DNA of 64,000 nt. Origin: Sceloporus undulatus (Eukaryota; Chordata; Lepidosauria; Squamata; Phrynosomatidae). The DNA is taken from positions 19,197,319 through 19,261,318 of the forward strand of contig NC_056527.1 in NCBI RefSeq assembly GCF_019175285.1, given 5' to 3'. The position numbers and the translations under genes are program-made. Below are positions 43,868 through 53,870 of the stretch, one piece after another; position 1 is the stretch's first letter; the number at the start of each line of letters is the position of its first letter. The notes below the pieces were generated by a model. It saw only the letters and a program-made list of their open reading frames with translations, had not been told where the DNA came from and searched no databases.

Positions 43868-45099
43868 ATCTAAAGACTATCATTCTTCCAGTTCCCATAA
43901 ATTTTCAGATACGGGCCGATTCAATAAGGCTCTCACCCTCTCACAGTTCTTTAAACTGTGGCCAGTTCAGCTTTCTGTGAGTGGGTTTACCCATCTATTC
44001 TGAAACATGAAAGTATATCAGGGCAAATGTACTCTAGTTAATAAATAACACAAACAGGCATTTAGCTGAAAAGCCATTTAACATCAGCTGTAATAAGTGA
44101 CAGACAAAATTATGATGGAGAACACCTATTCAAGAAGATGAAATATGACTCAGAGAAAGGGGAGCTGATCTGTAATGAATGAAGTGCAACTGCTTGTTTA
44201 CAGTGATTGCTGTGTTCAGGCTGAAGGGGATGCATTAAAACATGCCGAATCATGATGATAGCTTCCATTTTCCTAATAAGACTGTATCCCTCCTGGCATT
44301 GTTACGTAAAATGTACAACGTATGTAACAAGACTTATAATGTTCAATAATGGAGCAATGGAAGTATATAAATGTACAAAGGCAGGTAGACCAGATGGGTA
44401 GTACATTAATTTTCCTGTCAAACGAACCAAAATCAAACGTAAAGCAAACAGTTCTTACTTCTTTAACAACTTATATTTTATGTTTTTACATTTCCGTATC
44501 TTCAACGGAAGCTCTATACATAAGACAGAGTAGCTTCATCCTTATGTTCTAACACTTTCCTCAATGAAAGACAAACACCAATATTTAATATCTTTAGTGA
44601 GCACAATACAAGTTGATAATAACAAACGAATTAATTAAGTGACATATAATTATCTGAGGCCTGCCCTTCTTCCTTATGAAGTCAACATTGGAATGTTACC
44701 ATTGGAGGTGTTTTTTTGTTGTTGGTTTTTTAAAAGCCTGTAGTGGTACAATTTCAATAGTATATCTGACCCAATGAATAGTCTGGGAGTATCCATGTTG
44801 TAGTAATGTTGGGCTGGAGGCCAGAACTTTGTCTGAACAGAAGGCCTAAGCTAGGGCAAGATTCTCTATAAGTCACTTTGAGCTCTCTAAAAGAAGTATA
44901 GGGTATAATAAAATTAACATAAAAATGGTGTGCATGATAGCACAATAATTTGGGATTTTTGGTCTGATCATAGTGGCTGAGTTTTGGCTCATTAGGTCCA
45001 GAAAGCATTTCGATTGAACCAAAAATATTGTAACAACCAGATGTGCCCCAATCCAGGAAAATTACTGCATTTGTGGCTCTCCAGAATTATTAAAGTGAT
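43868..45099. other. Intergenic, no gene seen
   Basis: AT-rich unique sequence. Confidence 0.45.
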
Positions 45100-45102
45100 T
45101 AT

Positions 45103-45469
45103 GGCGCGTTACAGACCTCCGGATTGCGGCAGTCTGCTGCCGCCGCCAGTTGCTGCATCCAGGAACCGCAGCAGCCAAACGGCGCGGTTCCTGGACACAG
45201 CAAAGAAGGAGTGCGAAAATCACGCTCCTTCTTGCAGCCTGGAAGAGACGCCGCGAGGCACTAGTCGCGCACTCGCGGCGTCACTTCCGCCGCGTGACGT
45301 GCAGACGCAGAGCATCTGTTACGTCAAAATGGCAGCAGCCGTGTGGAACGGCCGCCGCCATTTGTTACGGACTCAGTCCGTGCTAGGGTTAGGGGCGTCT
45401 GGAAGAGACGCCCCTTTCTAACCCTAGCACGGACTGAGTCCGTCCTAGAGTGCCCATTTGTAACGGGCC
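45103..45469. mobile_element. GC/CpG-rich MITE (367 bp), 3-bp TSD, long internal hairpin
   Basis: The ends GGCGCGTTAC and GTAACGGGCC are inverted repeats flanked by TAT at 45100-45102 and 45470-45472. It is CpG-dense in an AT-rich setting. The right half contains a hairpin: arms 45369-45400 and 45406-45441, a 5-nt loop and one 4-nt bulge. The 135-codon frame over the element is repeat-derived. Probably a young Harbinger-type element. Confidence 0.8.
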
Positions 45470-45494
45470 TATGGCTTCCACAAATTGGTTGAAT

Positions 45495-45665
45495 CAGGTT
45501 TGTTGTTCTTAAGTACCTTCAGGTTGACTCCAGCTTATGGTAACCGTAACATGTTCTTGGCAAAATTTATTCTGCGGAAGTTTGCCATTGCCTTTCTCTT
45601 AGGATGAAAGAGTGTGACTTGCCCATGACCTTCTGGAGTCCTAGTCCGACAGTCATATGACAATA
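45495..45665 (-). mobile_element. tRNA-derived SINE (ACASINE2-like), degraded
   Basis: Plus-strand 'TTAAGTACCTTCAGGTTGAC', 'TTATGGTAACCGTAACATGT', 'GAGTGTGACTTGCCCATGAC', 'GAGTCCTAGTCCGACAGTC' is reverse-complement body plus part of the head. Confidence 0.75.
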
Positions 45666-45912
45666 CCATGTGATTTTTATCAGTTTTAGTACTCTATTAT
45701 TCATAAATAATGTGAGTCAGCAAGCAATGGTCAATGAAATAGCCACAATTTTGTCCTAAATGCAATTACTAGTTCCAACTAGAGCAGGCCCATTTAATCA
45801 ACTGTTGAGTTGCAAGTAACACTTATATAGTGGGCCCTTCATTTTCTTGGGGTGTTGGCTCCGGGGCACCCATGGATGAAGAAAAATATGGATGCTGAAT
45901 CTCATATTAGAA

Positions 45913-46390
45913 ACTCTGGTGGCACAGGGGATAAATGCCAGTACTGCAGCCACTCACTCACAAACGACAAGTTCAGTCCCAGCCAGTAGCTCAGGACTGA
46001 CTCAGTCTTGCATCCTTCTGAGGTCACTAAAATAAGTACAGTGGTGCCTCGGGTTACGAAATTAATTCGTTCCGCCGCGGCGTTCGTAACCCGATTTTTT
46101 TCGTAACCCGAAAAAGCCATAGGCGCTAGCGCTGGAAAGCCGCGTTTCGTGCGAAAAAGCGCCGAAAAGCACCAAAAATTTTTTTCGTAAGCCGGAAAAA
46201 AAAACGTAACCCGGAACAGTTTTTTCCTATGGGATTTTTTCGTATCCCGGAAATTTCGTAAGGCGGTGCTTTCGTATCCCGGGGTACCACTGTACTCAGC
46301 TTGTTGGGGGCAATTAGCTTACAACTGTAAACCACTTAGAGACTGTTTAGGTGGTATGAAGCAGTATATAAATGAAGCTGCTATTGCTAT
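45913..46390 (+). mobile_element. Sauria SINE, interrupted by a Tigger-like MITE
   Basis: Head 'CTCTGGTGGCACAGGGGATA' with A box, 'CAGCCACTCACTCACAAACG', 'AAGTTCAGTCCCAGCC' (B box), then after the insertion 'GGGGGCAATTAGCTTACAAC', 'AAACCACTTAGAGACTGTTT' (the Bov-B-like tail region) and a GCTATT-type 3' end. ATTAG occurs just outside both ends (45906-45910 and 46391-46395), a likely remnant of the target duplication. SINE proper is 45913-46038 plus 46295-46390. Confidence 0.92.
46039..46292. mobile_element. Tigger/pogo-like MITE (254 bp) nested in Sauria SINE
   Basis: Ends CAGTGGTGCCTCGGG and CCCGGGGTACCACTG, flanked by TA at 46037-46038 and 46293-46294. Tandem 'CGTAACCCG' motifs alternate in both orientations. 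It retains many CpGs and looks younger than its host SINE, which it must postdate. Confidence 0.88.
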
Positions 46391-46395
46391 ATTAG

Positions 46396-46879
46396 TCAAT
46401 GGGCAATGATATGTGTGTGCCTGCCTACAGATGCATGGCACCATTGACCAGTATGTGATTTGATGATGTGTGGGAGTTTCAATCCACAAATGGCTAAGCA
46501 TGGCTAAGCACATGGCTAAGCACATTGATTTAGTGAGTCTACTCTAACAACTTTTAGACTTTGATGCTCTGTGTGTACAAGATGCTAAAAATCCACTCCA
46601 GCCTGTGAGCAACAAAATGGCAATAAAAAGTAAAGCACACTGGGGGGCGGGGGCAAACATCCAGCTTTACATACACATTGATGGGATCTGAATTAGCTGT
46701 GACTATCCAAGAAAGAGATCTTGAAACTGTGGTAGCAGCTCAGTGAAAACATCTGGTTAATGTTCTACAGCAGTAAACTTTAAGCAAATCCCATGTTAGG
46801 AGAAATAAATTTGCAATGTCAGAATAACTTTATATAAACCTATAATATGGCAGCATTTGGAATACTTTGTGCAATTCAA
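46396..46879. other. Intergenic, no gene seen
   Basis: Unique, apart from a triplicated 'TGGCTAAGCA' at 46491-46521. Confidence 0.5.
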
Positions 46880-47290
46880 TCACTCCTTCTTGTAAAGGAT
46901 AAAATAGATGCAGGAAAGGTGCAGAAAAGGGCAAACAAAATGATAAAGTGCTAGAGTACCATCCTTCTAGCAACAACAAAAACTTAAACATTTGAGGCTT
47001 TTTAATTTCTGGGGGGGAAATATGATAGAAGTGTAGATAATTATGAAAGGGCAAAGTAAACAGAGATATGTATTTCTTTTTCATCATAATAGAATTAATT
47101 GTCACCCCATAGCATTGATTAATAAAAGATACAGCACAAAAGAAAATCCTTCACACTGTACCTTAGTAATGCATTTCTATTTGTTACAAAAATGTTGCCT
47201 TTAAAAGGGTTAGATCAGTTCATGGTGGATACGTTACGAATGGCTAATTATATGCTAAAAGTAAGGTTCCCTATGCAGAAGCAGCATACA
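46880..47290 (+). mobile_element. Ancient CR1/L3-like LINE 3' fragment
   Basis: Plus-strand phrases 'AGGTGCAGAAAAGGGCAAAC', 'TTATGAAAGGGCAAAGTAAA', 'CATTTCTATTTGTTAC', 'AAAAGGGTTAGATCAGTTCA', 'TGGTGGATACGTTACGAATGG' correspond to the end of the reverse transcriptase ORF and the 3' part of old CR1/L3 elements. Strongly diverged. Confidence 0.65.
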
Positions 47291-47401
47291 ATTTAATAAC
47301 CATTTCCAGAAATCAAACAAAGGTAGAAGGTTTTGTATTCATGCTTTGGTTGTGGTGGATCTCCCAGAAGCAATATATTGGCTCAAATATTCCTAAATTT
47401 T

Positions 47402-47795
47402 AGCCAACATGGTGCAGTAGTTTGAGAACAGAATTAAGGTCCAAACCACTGTGTTTGAGACTGCTTTAACTGCCCTGGCTCAGTGCTAGGGAATCCTGGG
47501 AACTGTAGCTTATTGTAGCATCAGAGCTCTCTGACAAAGAAGGCTAAATGTCTCACAAAACTACAGTTCCTAGAATTTCCTAGCACTGAGCCAGGGCAGT
47601 TAAAGCAGTCTCAAATTGGATTATTTTTGCAGTGTGTTTTGGACCCTTGATTCTTGAGAATTCCCCGCTCACCCATGGAAACCTACTGGGTGGCCTTGGG
47701 CAAGTCACACACTCTCAGCCCCAGAAAACCCCATGATACATTCGCCTTAGGGTTGCCATAAATTGGAAATGACTTGAAAGCACACAACAATAAAA
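47402..47795 (+). mobile_element. tRNA-derived SINE split by a palindromic MITE
   Basis: The head 'CCAACATGGTGCAGTAGTTT' (47404-47437) and the body/tail from about 47646 ('CTCACCCATGGAAACCTACT', 'TTGGGCAAGTCACACACTCT', 'GAAAGCACACAACAATAAAA') belong to one plus-strand SINE. The MITE at 47438-47645 sits within its tRNA-like region, so the B box is displaced. Confidence 0.85.
47438..47645. mobile_element. Palindromic MITE ('GGTCCAAAAC' variant)
   Basis: Ends GGTCCAAACCACTG and CAGTGTGTTTTGGACC are inverted repeats. Inner 'TTTGAGACTGCTTTAACTGC' pairs with 'CAGTTAAAGCAGTCTCAAAT'. Confidence 0.9.
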
Positions 47796-48214
47796 ACACA
47801 TATCCTACATCTGTTCAGGCAGGCTTCTTCTTACAGTATATGTAAGTTCTTGCACCAGAACTCCACCACCTAGAAACTATTGACACTTAATAAAAGATCT
47901 GCCCAACTCATATGGAAGCCGAATCTCAATACCTCTAAAGACACCTTGTCCATATTAGGCTCAAGCAAATAGAAGTGATTGAATCAATCCTTTAAAAAGT
48001 GGTATGTGAAGGTCATAGGCAAGATTATAAAAGTAAATCCCATTATTCATGCCGCTGCCACCACTGCTACTACTACTATTTTGTGCTCCTTCTGCCATTG
48101 CTACTATGACAATGATAGCTAATACTACTGATGTTACTACTAGCAATAATTTTAATAGACACAATGAACTGCAAGCACAGTTGGTGAAAAAGGATGGAAT
48201 AAAGCTGTCAGATA
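47796..48214. other. Intergenic, no gene seen
   Basis: Contains a degenerate (CTA)n stretch at about 48060-48140. Confidence 0.5.
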
Positions 48215-48348
48215 GAAAGAAAGACACCTGCAGAAGATGCCGGAAAGCCAGTACCAATCTGAATAGTTGTCAGTCAGATTAAATGGACCAATAGTTTGAT
48301 TCAGTATAAAGCATTTCCATATGTGCAGACCACTGATATAATGGCTAA
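48215..48348 (+). mobile_element. tRNA-derived SINE (MamSINE1/LF-SINE-like), 5'-truncated
   Basis: 'AGAAAGACACCTGCAGAAGA' then 'CAGTCAGATTAAATGGACCA' and 'TTTGATTCAGTATAAAGC' follow the 3' half of this ancient SINE ('...GATGGACCAATGGTCTGATTC...'). Confidence 0.65.
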
Positions 48349-48670
48349 TCTTCAACAATATTGTTCCTGCTTCTTTGATACAATATCATGCTGCCTATCA
48401 TTTCCACTGCAAGTCACTCTTTTAGCTGGTTTTAATTTATTGTGCTTTGCTTTCAAAATGGCACCAAATAAATAAGCCTGTTGTCATGATTAATCACTTG
48501 CCAAACTTCATTTTGAAATTATTTCTTTCTGAGTTTATGGAAGTTCATGAAAAGGGTAAACTTCAAAGTTGTTTAAACATATTGTTTAAATGACAAAAAA
48601 AAAATTTTTTTTCATTCACAGTTTTACCTTTTATATTACATGATTACACTTGGGACAGTTGGTTTTTGTT
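48349..48670. promoter_or_regulatory. Weak candidate conserved non-coding block
   Basis: Repeat-free AT-rich sequence with 'GTCATGATTAATCACTTGCC' and an inverted 'TTGTTTAAACATATTGTTTAAA' motif. Only texture supports a regulatory role. Confidence 0.2.
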
Positions 48671-49315
48671 TTTTAAGGCTGATTGTTTCCAGGATGTAGC
48701 TTTATAATCAGAGAACCACCAGTCTTCAATAGAGCATTGCAAATACAAAGGCAAAAGCAGAGACAGACCTGAACCAAAACAAAATCCCTAAACTCAGAGC
48801 TGAGAAAAAACAAGGTATTGTTCATAGAAATGTACTGTTGGAAGGAAACAGAAGACCAGCTCATCCAGCCAGCTGCCCAAAATGCAGGGCCTCCCACAGA
48901 TTAAACCACACATGCCAGAACATGTTGTGCTACCATCACAGAGCTGATGCACCACAGAAATCGCAGGTAACTTGTGCCAAGTGAATTAAGGCAGGGTATG
49001 CAAAACATAGATCTGGATCTACTGGTAGGTCTCTAGGTGATGCAGTCCATCAGCTAGGATTTCTGGCTCCCATCTGTTTAAAAAGAGCAAGAACAAAACA
49101 GTATGCCTGCCCCAAAACTATAATGCCTAAATAATAATAATTTTTAAAGTCTGAGGTAGTCAGAAGTGGAGATTTGCATGTTGAAGGACTATACAATCTG
49201 TTCATTTCTAGGAACCAAAAAATGCCTGAAGCAAAGGTACTAATATTCAAAATGGCTATAGCATTCAGAACAAGTAAGGACACTCACCCCTCTGTTTTTG
49301 TGGACTTAAAGTCTT
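48671..49315. other. Intergenic, no gene seen
   Basis: Unique sequence. Confidence 0.45.
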
Positions 49316-49512
49316 CAGTCTCGATTATTCATGGAGGGGCAAGCCCCACTAGCTAAAATGGTGTGTGTGTCCTTGGCACGCATACAGGGCCATGCACAAA
49401 AGCACATGGCCATTCAAGCCAATGGGGGTTGAATATATGTGAGTTTCCATATTAGCGGGGGGGGGGGGGGGTAATCCGGAACTGATTCCCTGTGAAAATG
49501 GAGGGGTGCCTG
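49316..49512. mobile_element. Tigger-like MITE
   Basis: Left CAGTCTCGATTATTC and right GAGGGGTGCCTG ends are loosely inverted, with TA on the right. 'GCCATTCAAGCCAATGGGGG' and 'CTGATTCCCTGTGAAAATGG' match the family at 893-1073. A G-run of about 16 lies at 49457-49472. Confidence 0.65.
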
Positions 49513-50191
49513 TACATATTTTTTTTTTCCCCCAGGCTTTGGCTGACAGATCTTGGGGTTTGAGTAAAAAGCAAAGTATATCCCAGAAACCTGACATCTG
49601 CCCACCTTTGAACCAAGTACAAGACCAGCCTTACCAATAAGCCAGACAGCAGATCTGGAGTACCAAGTGGTTATACTGTAGGCAACTACTAGATAACAAG
49701 TGTAGTTTGCTGTTAAAGTATTTTTACTGTTAGGGGAAGAGGTGATTGTGGAATTTTCAGTCTTATTTGCTAATTTTGCATACTATGTAGCTTGACTTAC
49801 AGGATGGGAGAGACACCACATGCTGCTCTGCTTAGGTTTATGCTGACATTTACTACAGAAAAAGGCACATAAAAGGTACAGATAAGGGCTAGTCTACTCA
49901 TAAGTGCATTATGCAGATTTCTGCAGATGTTCACACATTCAGATTGACGTTTAATTGTTTTCACTGTTCTGTGCACATTCACATTAATTCAACCTCCCCA
50001 AACTGAAAATGTACAGCCGTGGAAGTCCATGCAAGGAGGACAGACATTTGATAATATGCATACTTATTGATACTCCAGTAAAAACTGCAAATCCCTTTTC
50101 AGCAGTCTGCCACCTGCCCCCACGAAAAACCCAAATTCCTTCAAATTGCATGTCACTAGATCATGGTCTATTCACCATCTACCAAACTTAG
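49513..50191. other. Intergenic, no gene seen
   Basis: Unique AT-rich sequence. Confidence 0.45.
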
Positions 50192-50285
50192 AATCATCCA
50201 AGCCATTATATTCCCCATCATCATGCATGGGTGTGAGAGCTGGATGGTAAAGAAAGCTGGCAGAAAGAAAAATAAAATGGTCTAT
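50192..50285 (+). mobile_element. BovB (RTE) LINE fragment
   Basis: 'CAAGCCATTATATTCCCCAT', 'TGGGTGTGAGAGCTGGATGG', 'AAGAAAGCTGGCAGAAAGAA' reads IQAIIFPIIMHGCESWMVKKAGRK, the conserved C-terminal BovB segment. It is nearly identical to part of the copy at 53.1-53.9 kb. Confidence 0.85.
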
Positions 50286-50339
50286 TCTGTTATAATGAGG
50301 AGTATTTTAATCATTTAGGCAAGCTCTAAGTAGGAGGGA

Positions 50340-50340
<1 letters not shown>

Positions 50341-50374
<34 letters not shown>
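50341..50374 (+). repeat. (CATA)n(CA)n microsatellite
   Basis: TACA units followed by about ten CA. Confidence 0.95.
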
Positions 50375-50593
50375 GGGTAAATGTAGTAAGGTTGTACCAT
50401 GACTGCATAACTTCCACCCAAGTTTGGCTCCATCCATATTGTTTTAAACAGGATTTGCAAAATTATTTTACCCTTCTTTTAAAGTCTGTTTTGCTGATTT
50501 ATTTCAGTGACCTGGATGCCTCCTTTCCATCCCCCACTGCCATCAGAAAAAACACAAAGACATACACACCACCACCTTTTTTCCTGTTAAACT

Positions 50594-50715
50594 TGACTCT
50601 CACACTTGAGACTCAGCTTGAGACTTGACTTGAAAGTATCTTGCAAGGATTTGAGCCTTGACTTGAAACTTGAAGGTAAGGACTTGAGACTTGACTTGAG
50701 ACTTGGAGTAAAAGA
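50594..50715 (+). repeat. Degenerate minisatellite (TTGAGACTTGAC)n
   Basis: Repeated CTTGAGACTTGA/CTTGACTTGAAA words, a variable 10-24 bp period, about 120 bp in all. Confidence 0.8.
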
Positions 50716-51829
50716 CTTCAGTACATCACTGGACAAAACTATGGAGAACTGCCATGTCTGGTAGGTAGATGGGTAGAGTGAGTTATATTCATGTAGTTAT
50801 TGCTTAGAGAGCTGTCAAGGTCAAATAAATTCTGCCTACTTAACTCTTCCTCTTTTCTCTCATGTTCTTTAAATCTCTGTATTTTCCAGACATGTGCCTC
50901 TTTTTATTTTGTTCTAACAGATTGTTCTTAAATGTCACTGAGCTGGCTGCTGGCCTTGATGTAGCCTAGAGATGTTCTACAAGACTGGAAGCAGTAGCAC
51001 TGGGCTCCTCTAGCTTTGTATGTTGCGTGATGCTTATCATAAGTTCTTTTAGTGTGGAGCTGCTACCGCTCAAGGGTCTTTGAAATCTAAATTACTGTAT
51101 AATTACTAATTACATCATAAGGTCAGACACATCTTGCTGACTTTCCTGTTGATGCACACACTCTCCTTTTGCACACAAATTCCACAACCTTATATACCTT
51201 GGATTCAATAGGACTTATGTAGGATTCACTGTTAATTTTATAACATAATAGCTTTATTCTTCCAAGACTGTTCTTTTGTTGCAGTTCACACATTCATACT
51301 ACTTTGTACCTTCTATACTTTCTGCCAAAATTACTTTCATTGCAATTGTGATTGCTGATGGAAATGTACATGTAGAAATAAAATGAAGTTTCAGATTTTT
51401 GAAAAAATGCTTTTGTGTGTAGCGATGACACAGTTCTCCTCACCTTTACCCCTCTTCTTACCCTGTGTTTCCCTAATATTGTGAACTGTTATGATATTTT
51501 GTATGCTGAGGATCTGACTACATTTCATGTTTAGCACTGGGCAATACACTGTGGACAAACATGAGAGAAGGCCTTCTCTGCTGTGGTGCAAAAAAATGTT
51601 CCCTTTTTCTAACCGATCACTTTCCCCCTTATGTTAAGTCTGTTTGGTGAAGCAAGGACAGAGACTGTATGCTACCTATTTCATTACTGATCTTTGTAAG
51701 CTACTCTGGGAGACTTTTCTGTCTCTGGCTGAAGCGTAGGCAAAATAATATTTAAACAAATAAGTAAATACAGCAGGAGTTTACATTCACTGAAATTTTA
51801 GAAAGAACTGACGGGTGGAGCAACAAGTC
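50716..51829. other. Intergenic, with relic non-LTR tail near 51685-51775
   Basis: 'TTTGTAAGCTACTCTGGGAG' then '...AAATAATATTTAAACAAATAAG' resembles the plus-strand 3' tail of old LINE/SINE elements. Otherwise unique. Confidence 0.4.
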
Positions 51830-52010
51830 TGTGGAAATTATATTCTCTTATAACAGCTGAAAAATGTTAGCTGGTGTACTGTGTCAAGTTGATAATGAGG
51901 TCAGAGCATTCTTTGACTAATTATTTATTTTGACTAATTATGGCTTTTGTTATCCTAATTTGAATAATAGCTGAGCAAATACTAGAATGTCATTTCTAGA
52001 ACACTGGAAT
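51830..52010. promoter_or_regulatory. Weak candidate conserved non-coding block
   Basis: AT-rich, with duplicated 'TTTGACTAATTATTTATTTT' / 'TTTGACTAATTATGGCTTTT' homeodomain-like sites and no repeat signature. Inference only. Confidence 0.2.
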
Positions 52011-52505
52011 GTCATAATCGCTGCTTTCTCAATGGACCGATCACCATGTTGTCCCACCCACAATCCTCAAAACCAGAAACTGCTAATTGAATGTTCCAAA
52101 TAAAACTATGTGTTTCCTTCTGAGAAATATAAATATATATAATAAAACATGTATGTACTACAATTTTGTGACCAGCATGACTAATACAAATAGAAATGCA
52201 CCATACAGCACTTACTTCAAAATCACAGTGTTATTAATTTGTGTGTGCACATGCACAGATTTATATAAATCACTACATATGTAACACCCTATCATCAAAC
52301 TATATACAGGTTACAAAAAACATTTTCCATGCTATTAAGATAAAAGGTTCAACAGTTCCTTACAATTAAGTAAGAGTAGGAGTAGCAGCAGTAGTATGTT
52401 TATCATGGATAATCCCAATGAAAAAGTGTTCAAAAATCCAGTGAATTAGGAGGTAAACTTGTTCTGGGTCTGTTTTAGCCTACTAGTGGGGTTCACACGA
52501 ATGAA
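52011..52505. other. Intergenic, no gene seen
   Basis: AT-rich unique sequence. Confidence 0.45.
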
Positions 52506-52507
52506 TT

Positions 52508-52550
<43 letters not shown>

Positions 52551-52580
52551 TTGGATTTATATCCTGCCTTTCTGAATTTT
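52506..52580 (-). repeat. (TTTA)n microsatellite on a LINE/SINE tail
   Basis: About 12 TTTA units followed by 'TTGGATTTATATCCTGCCTT', the complement of an 'AAGGCAGGATATAAATCCAA' tail. Confidence 0.9.
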
Positions 52581-52917
52581 TTTTCCACCCCAAAAGCAAC
52601 CAGAAATATGGGAATATGCTTTCTAGCCTGCCTTGCTCCAGTTAAGAACTCATTATACTACTAGCTTAGCCAAAACTTTCAAGTTTCATTACATACACAT
52701 ACAAAAGAATCACTCAAACCTGATTTAGCTGTTCCATCAGCTCCCTTGTATATTAGCTTTTGGCAGGTCCCACCTTCATGTTCCAGTTCCAGTTCATTTC
52801 CAGAATATGTTTGGTGCACCTCCAATAACATCAAAATCTAACACTAATAATACTGGTAACATCAAACATCAAAAGTAATACTAATGGGGCTTCCCAAGCT
52901 ATCTAGGTGGTATCCAA

Positions 52918-53098
52918 CACAGGTCGAGTCTCCATTATCCAGAAATCTAAAATCTGAAATACCAGTACTCCAAAATCCAAAATTGTCCAGATGGGTGGCT
53001 GAGATAGTGACACCTTTGCTTTCTGCTGGTTCAATATGCACACACATAGTTCCATGCACAACATTATTAAAAATATTGCGTACAAATATTGTGTTTAG
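52918..53098 (+). mobile_element. MER2-like Tigger relic
   Basis: 'CACAGGTCGAGTCTCCATTA', 'TCCAGAAATCTAAAATCTGA', 'CTCCAAAATCCAAAATTG', 'GGTGGCTGAGATAGTGACAC' resemble MER2-type Tigger MITEs known from amniotes. The right end is lost. Confidence 0.65.
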
Positions 53099-53111
53099 AT
53101 TTGGGTCCCAT

Positions 53112-53870
53112 CTCCAAGATATCATGCTATGTATATGCAGATGACACCATACTACTAACTGAAAACATCATAGACTTGGAACAATTACTAAGGAACTTAA
53201 AGAAGAAAGTGCAAAGGCAGGTTTACTGCTGCTGAACATAAAGAAAACAAAAATAAGGATCACAGAGGATCTATATAAATAAAACCTAGATAATGAGGAA
53301 ATCTAAATACTTAAAGGTGTTCCATACCTTAGATCAAATATTGATCAGAACAGAGATTGCAGTTAAGAAATTAGAAGACTAGGAATGGGAAGGGCAGCTA
53401 TGAAAGAACCAGACAAGATCCTAAGTGTAAAGACATACTAATAAACACAAAACATAGAACCAACTAAGCCATTATATTCCCCATCACCATGTATGGATGT
53501 GAGAGCTGGACAGTGAAGAAAGCTGACAGAAAGAAAATAAACTAATCTGAGATGTGGTGTTGGAGTAGAGTGCTGCATATACCATGGATGGTCAAAAAGT
53601 CAAAGAAATGGGTCCTATAACAGATCACGCTTGAACACTTCCTGAAAGCCAAGATAACTGAAGCTGTTGTACTTTGGCTACATCATGAGAAGGTATGACT
53701 CATTAGAAAAGATAATAATGCTAGAGAAGGTAGTAGAAAGAGAAGAAGACCGCGTGCCAGAGGGCTAGATTCAATCAGGGAGGTCATGGGAGGAGAGGGG
53801 GTCTTGGAGATGTCTCATCCACAGGGTCACCATGAGCTGAAGTTGACTCAAGGGAAATTAGCAACAAATA
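53112..53870 (+). mobile_element. BovB (RTE) LINE 3' fragment, about 760 bp
   Basis: Starts at the reverse transcriptase catalytic region (MLCICRxHHTT in one frame, and YADDTILLTEN in the other) and continues through 'TMYGCESWTVKKADRKK', 'WTVKKSKKWVL', 'VVLWLHHEKV' and a final 'GHHELKLTQGKLATN' segment. Several frameshifts and stops make it a dead, 5'-truncated copy. It is the largest BovB remnant here. Confidence 0.88.
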
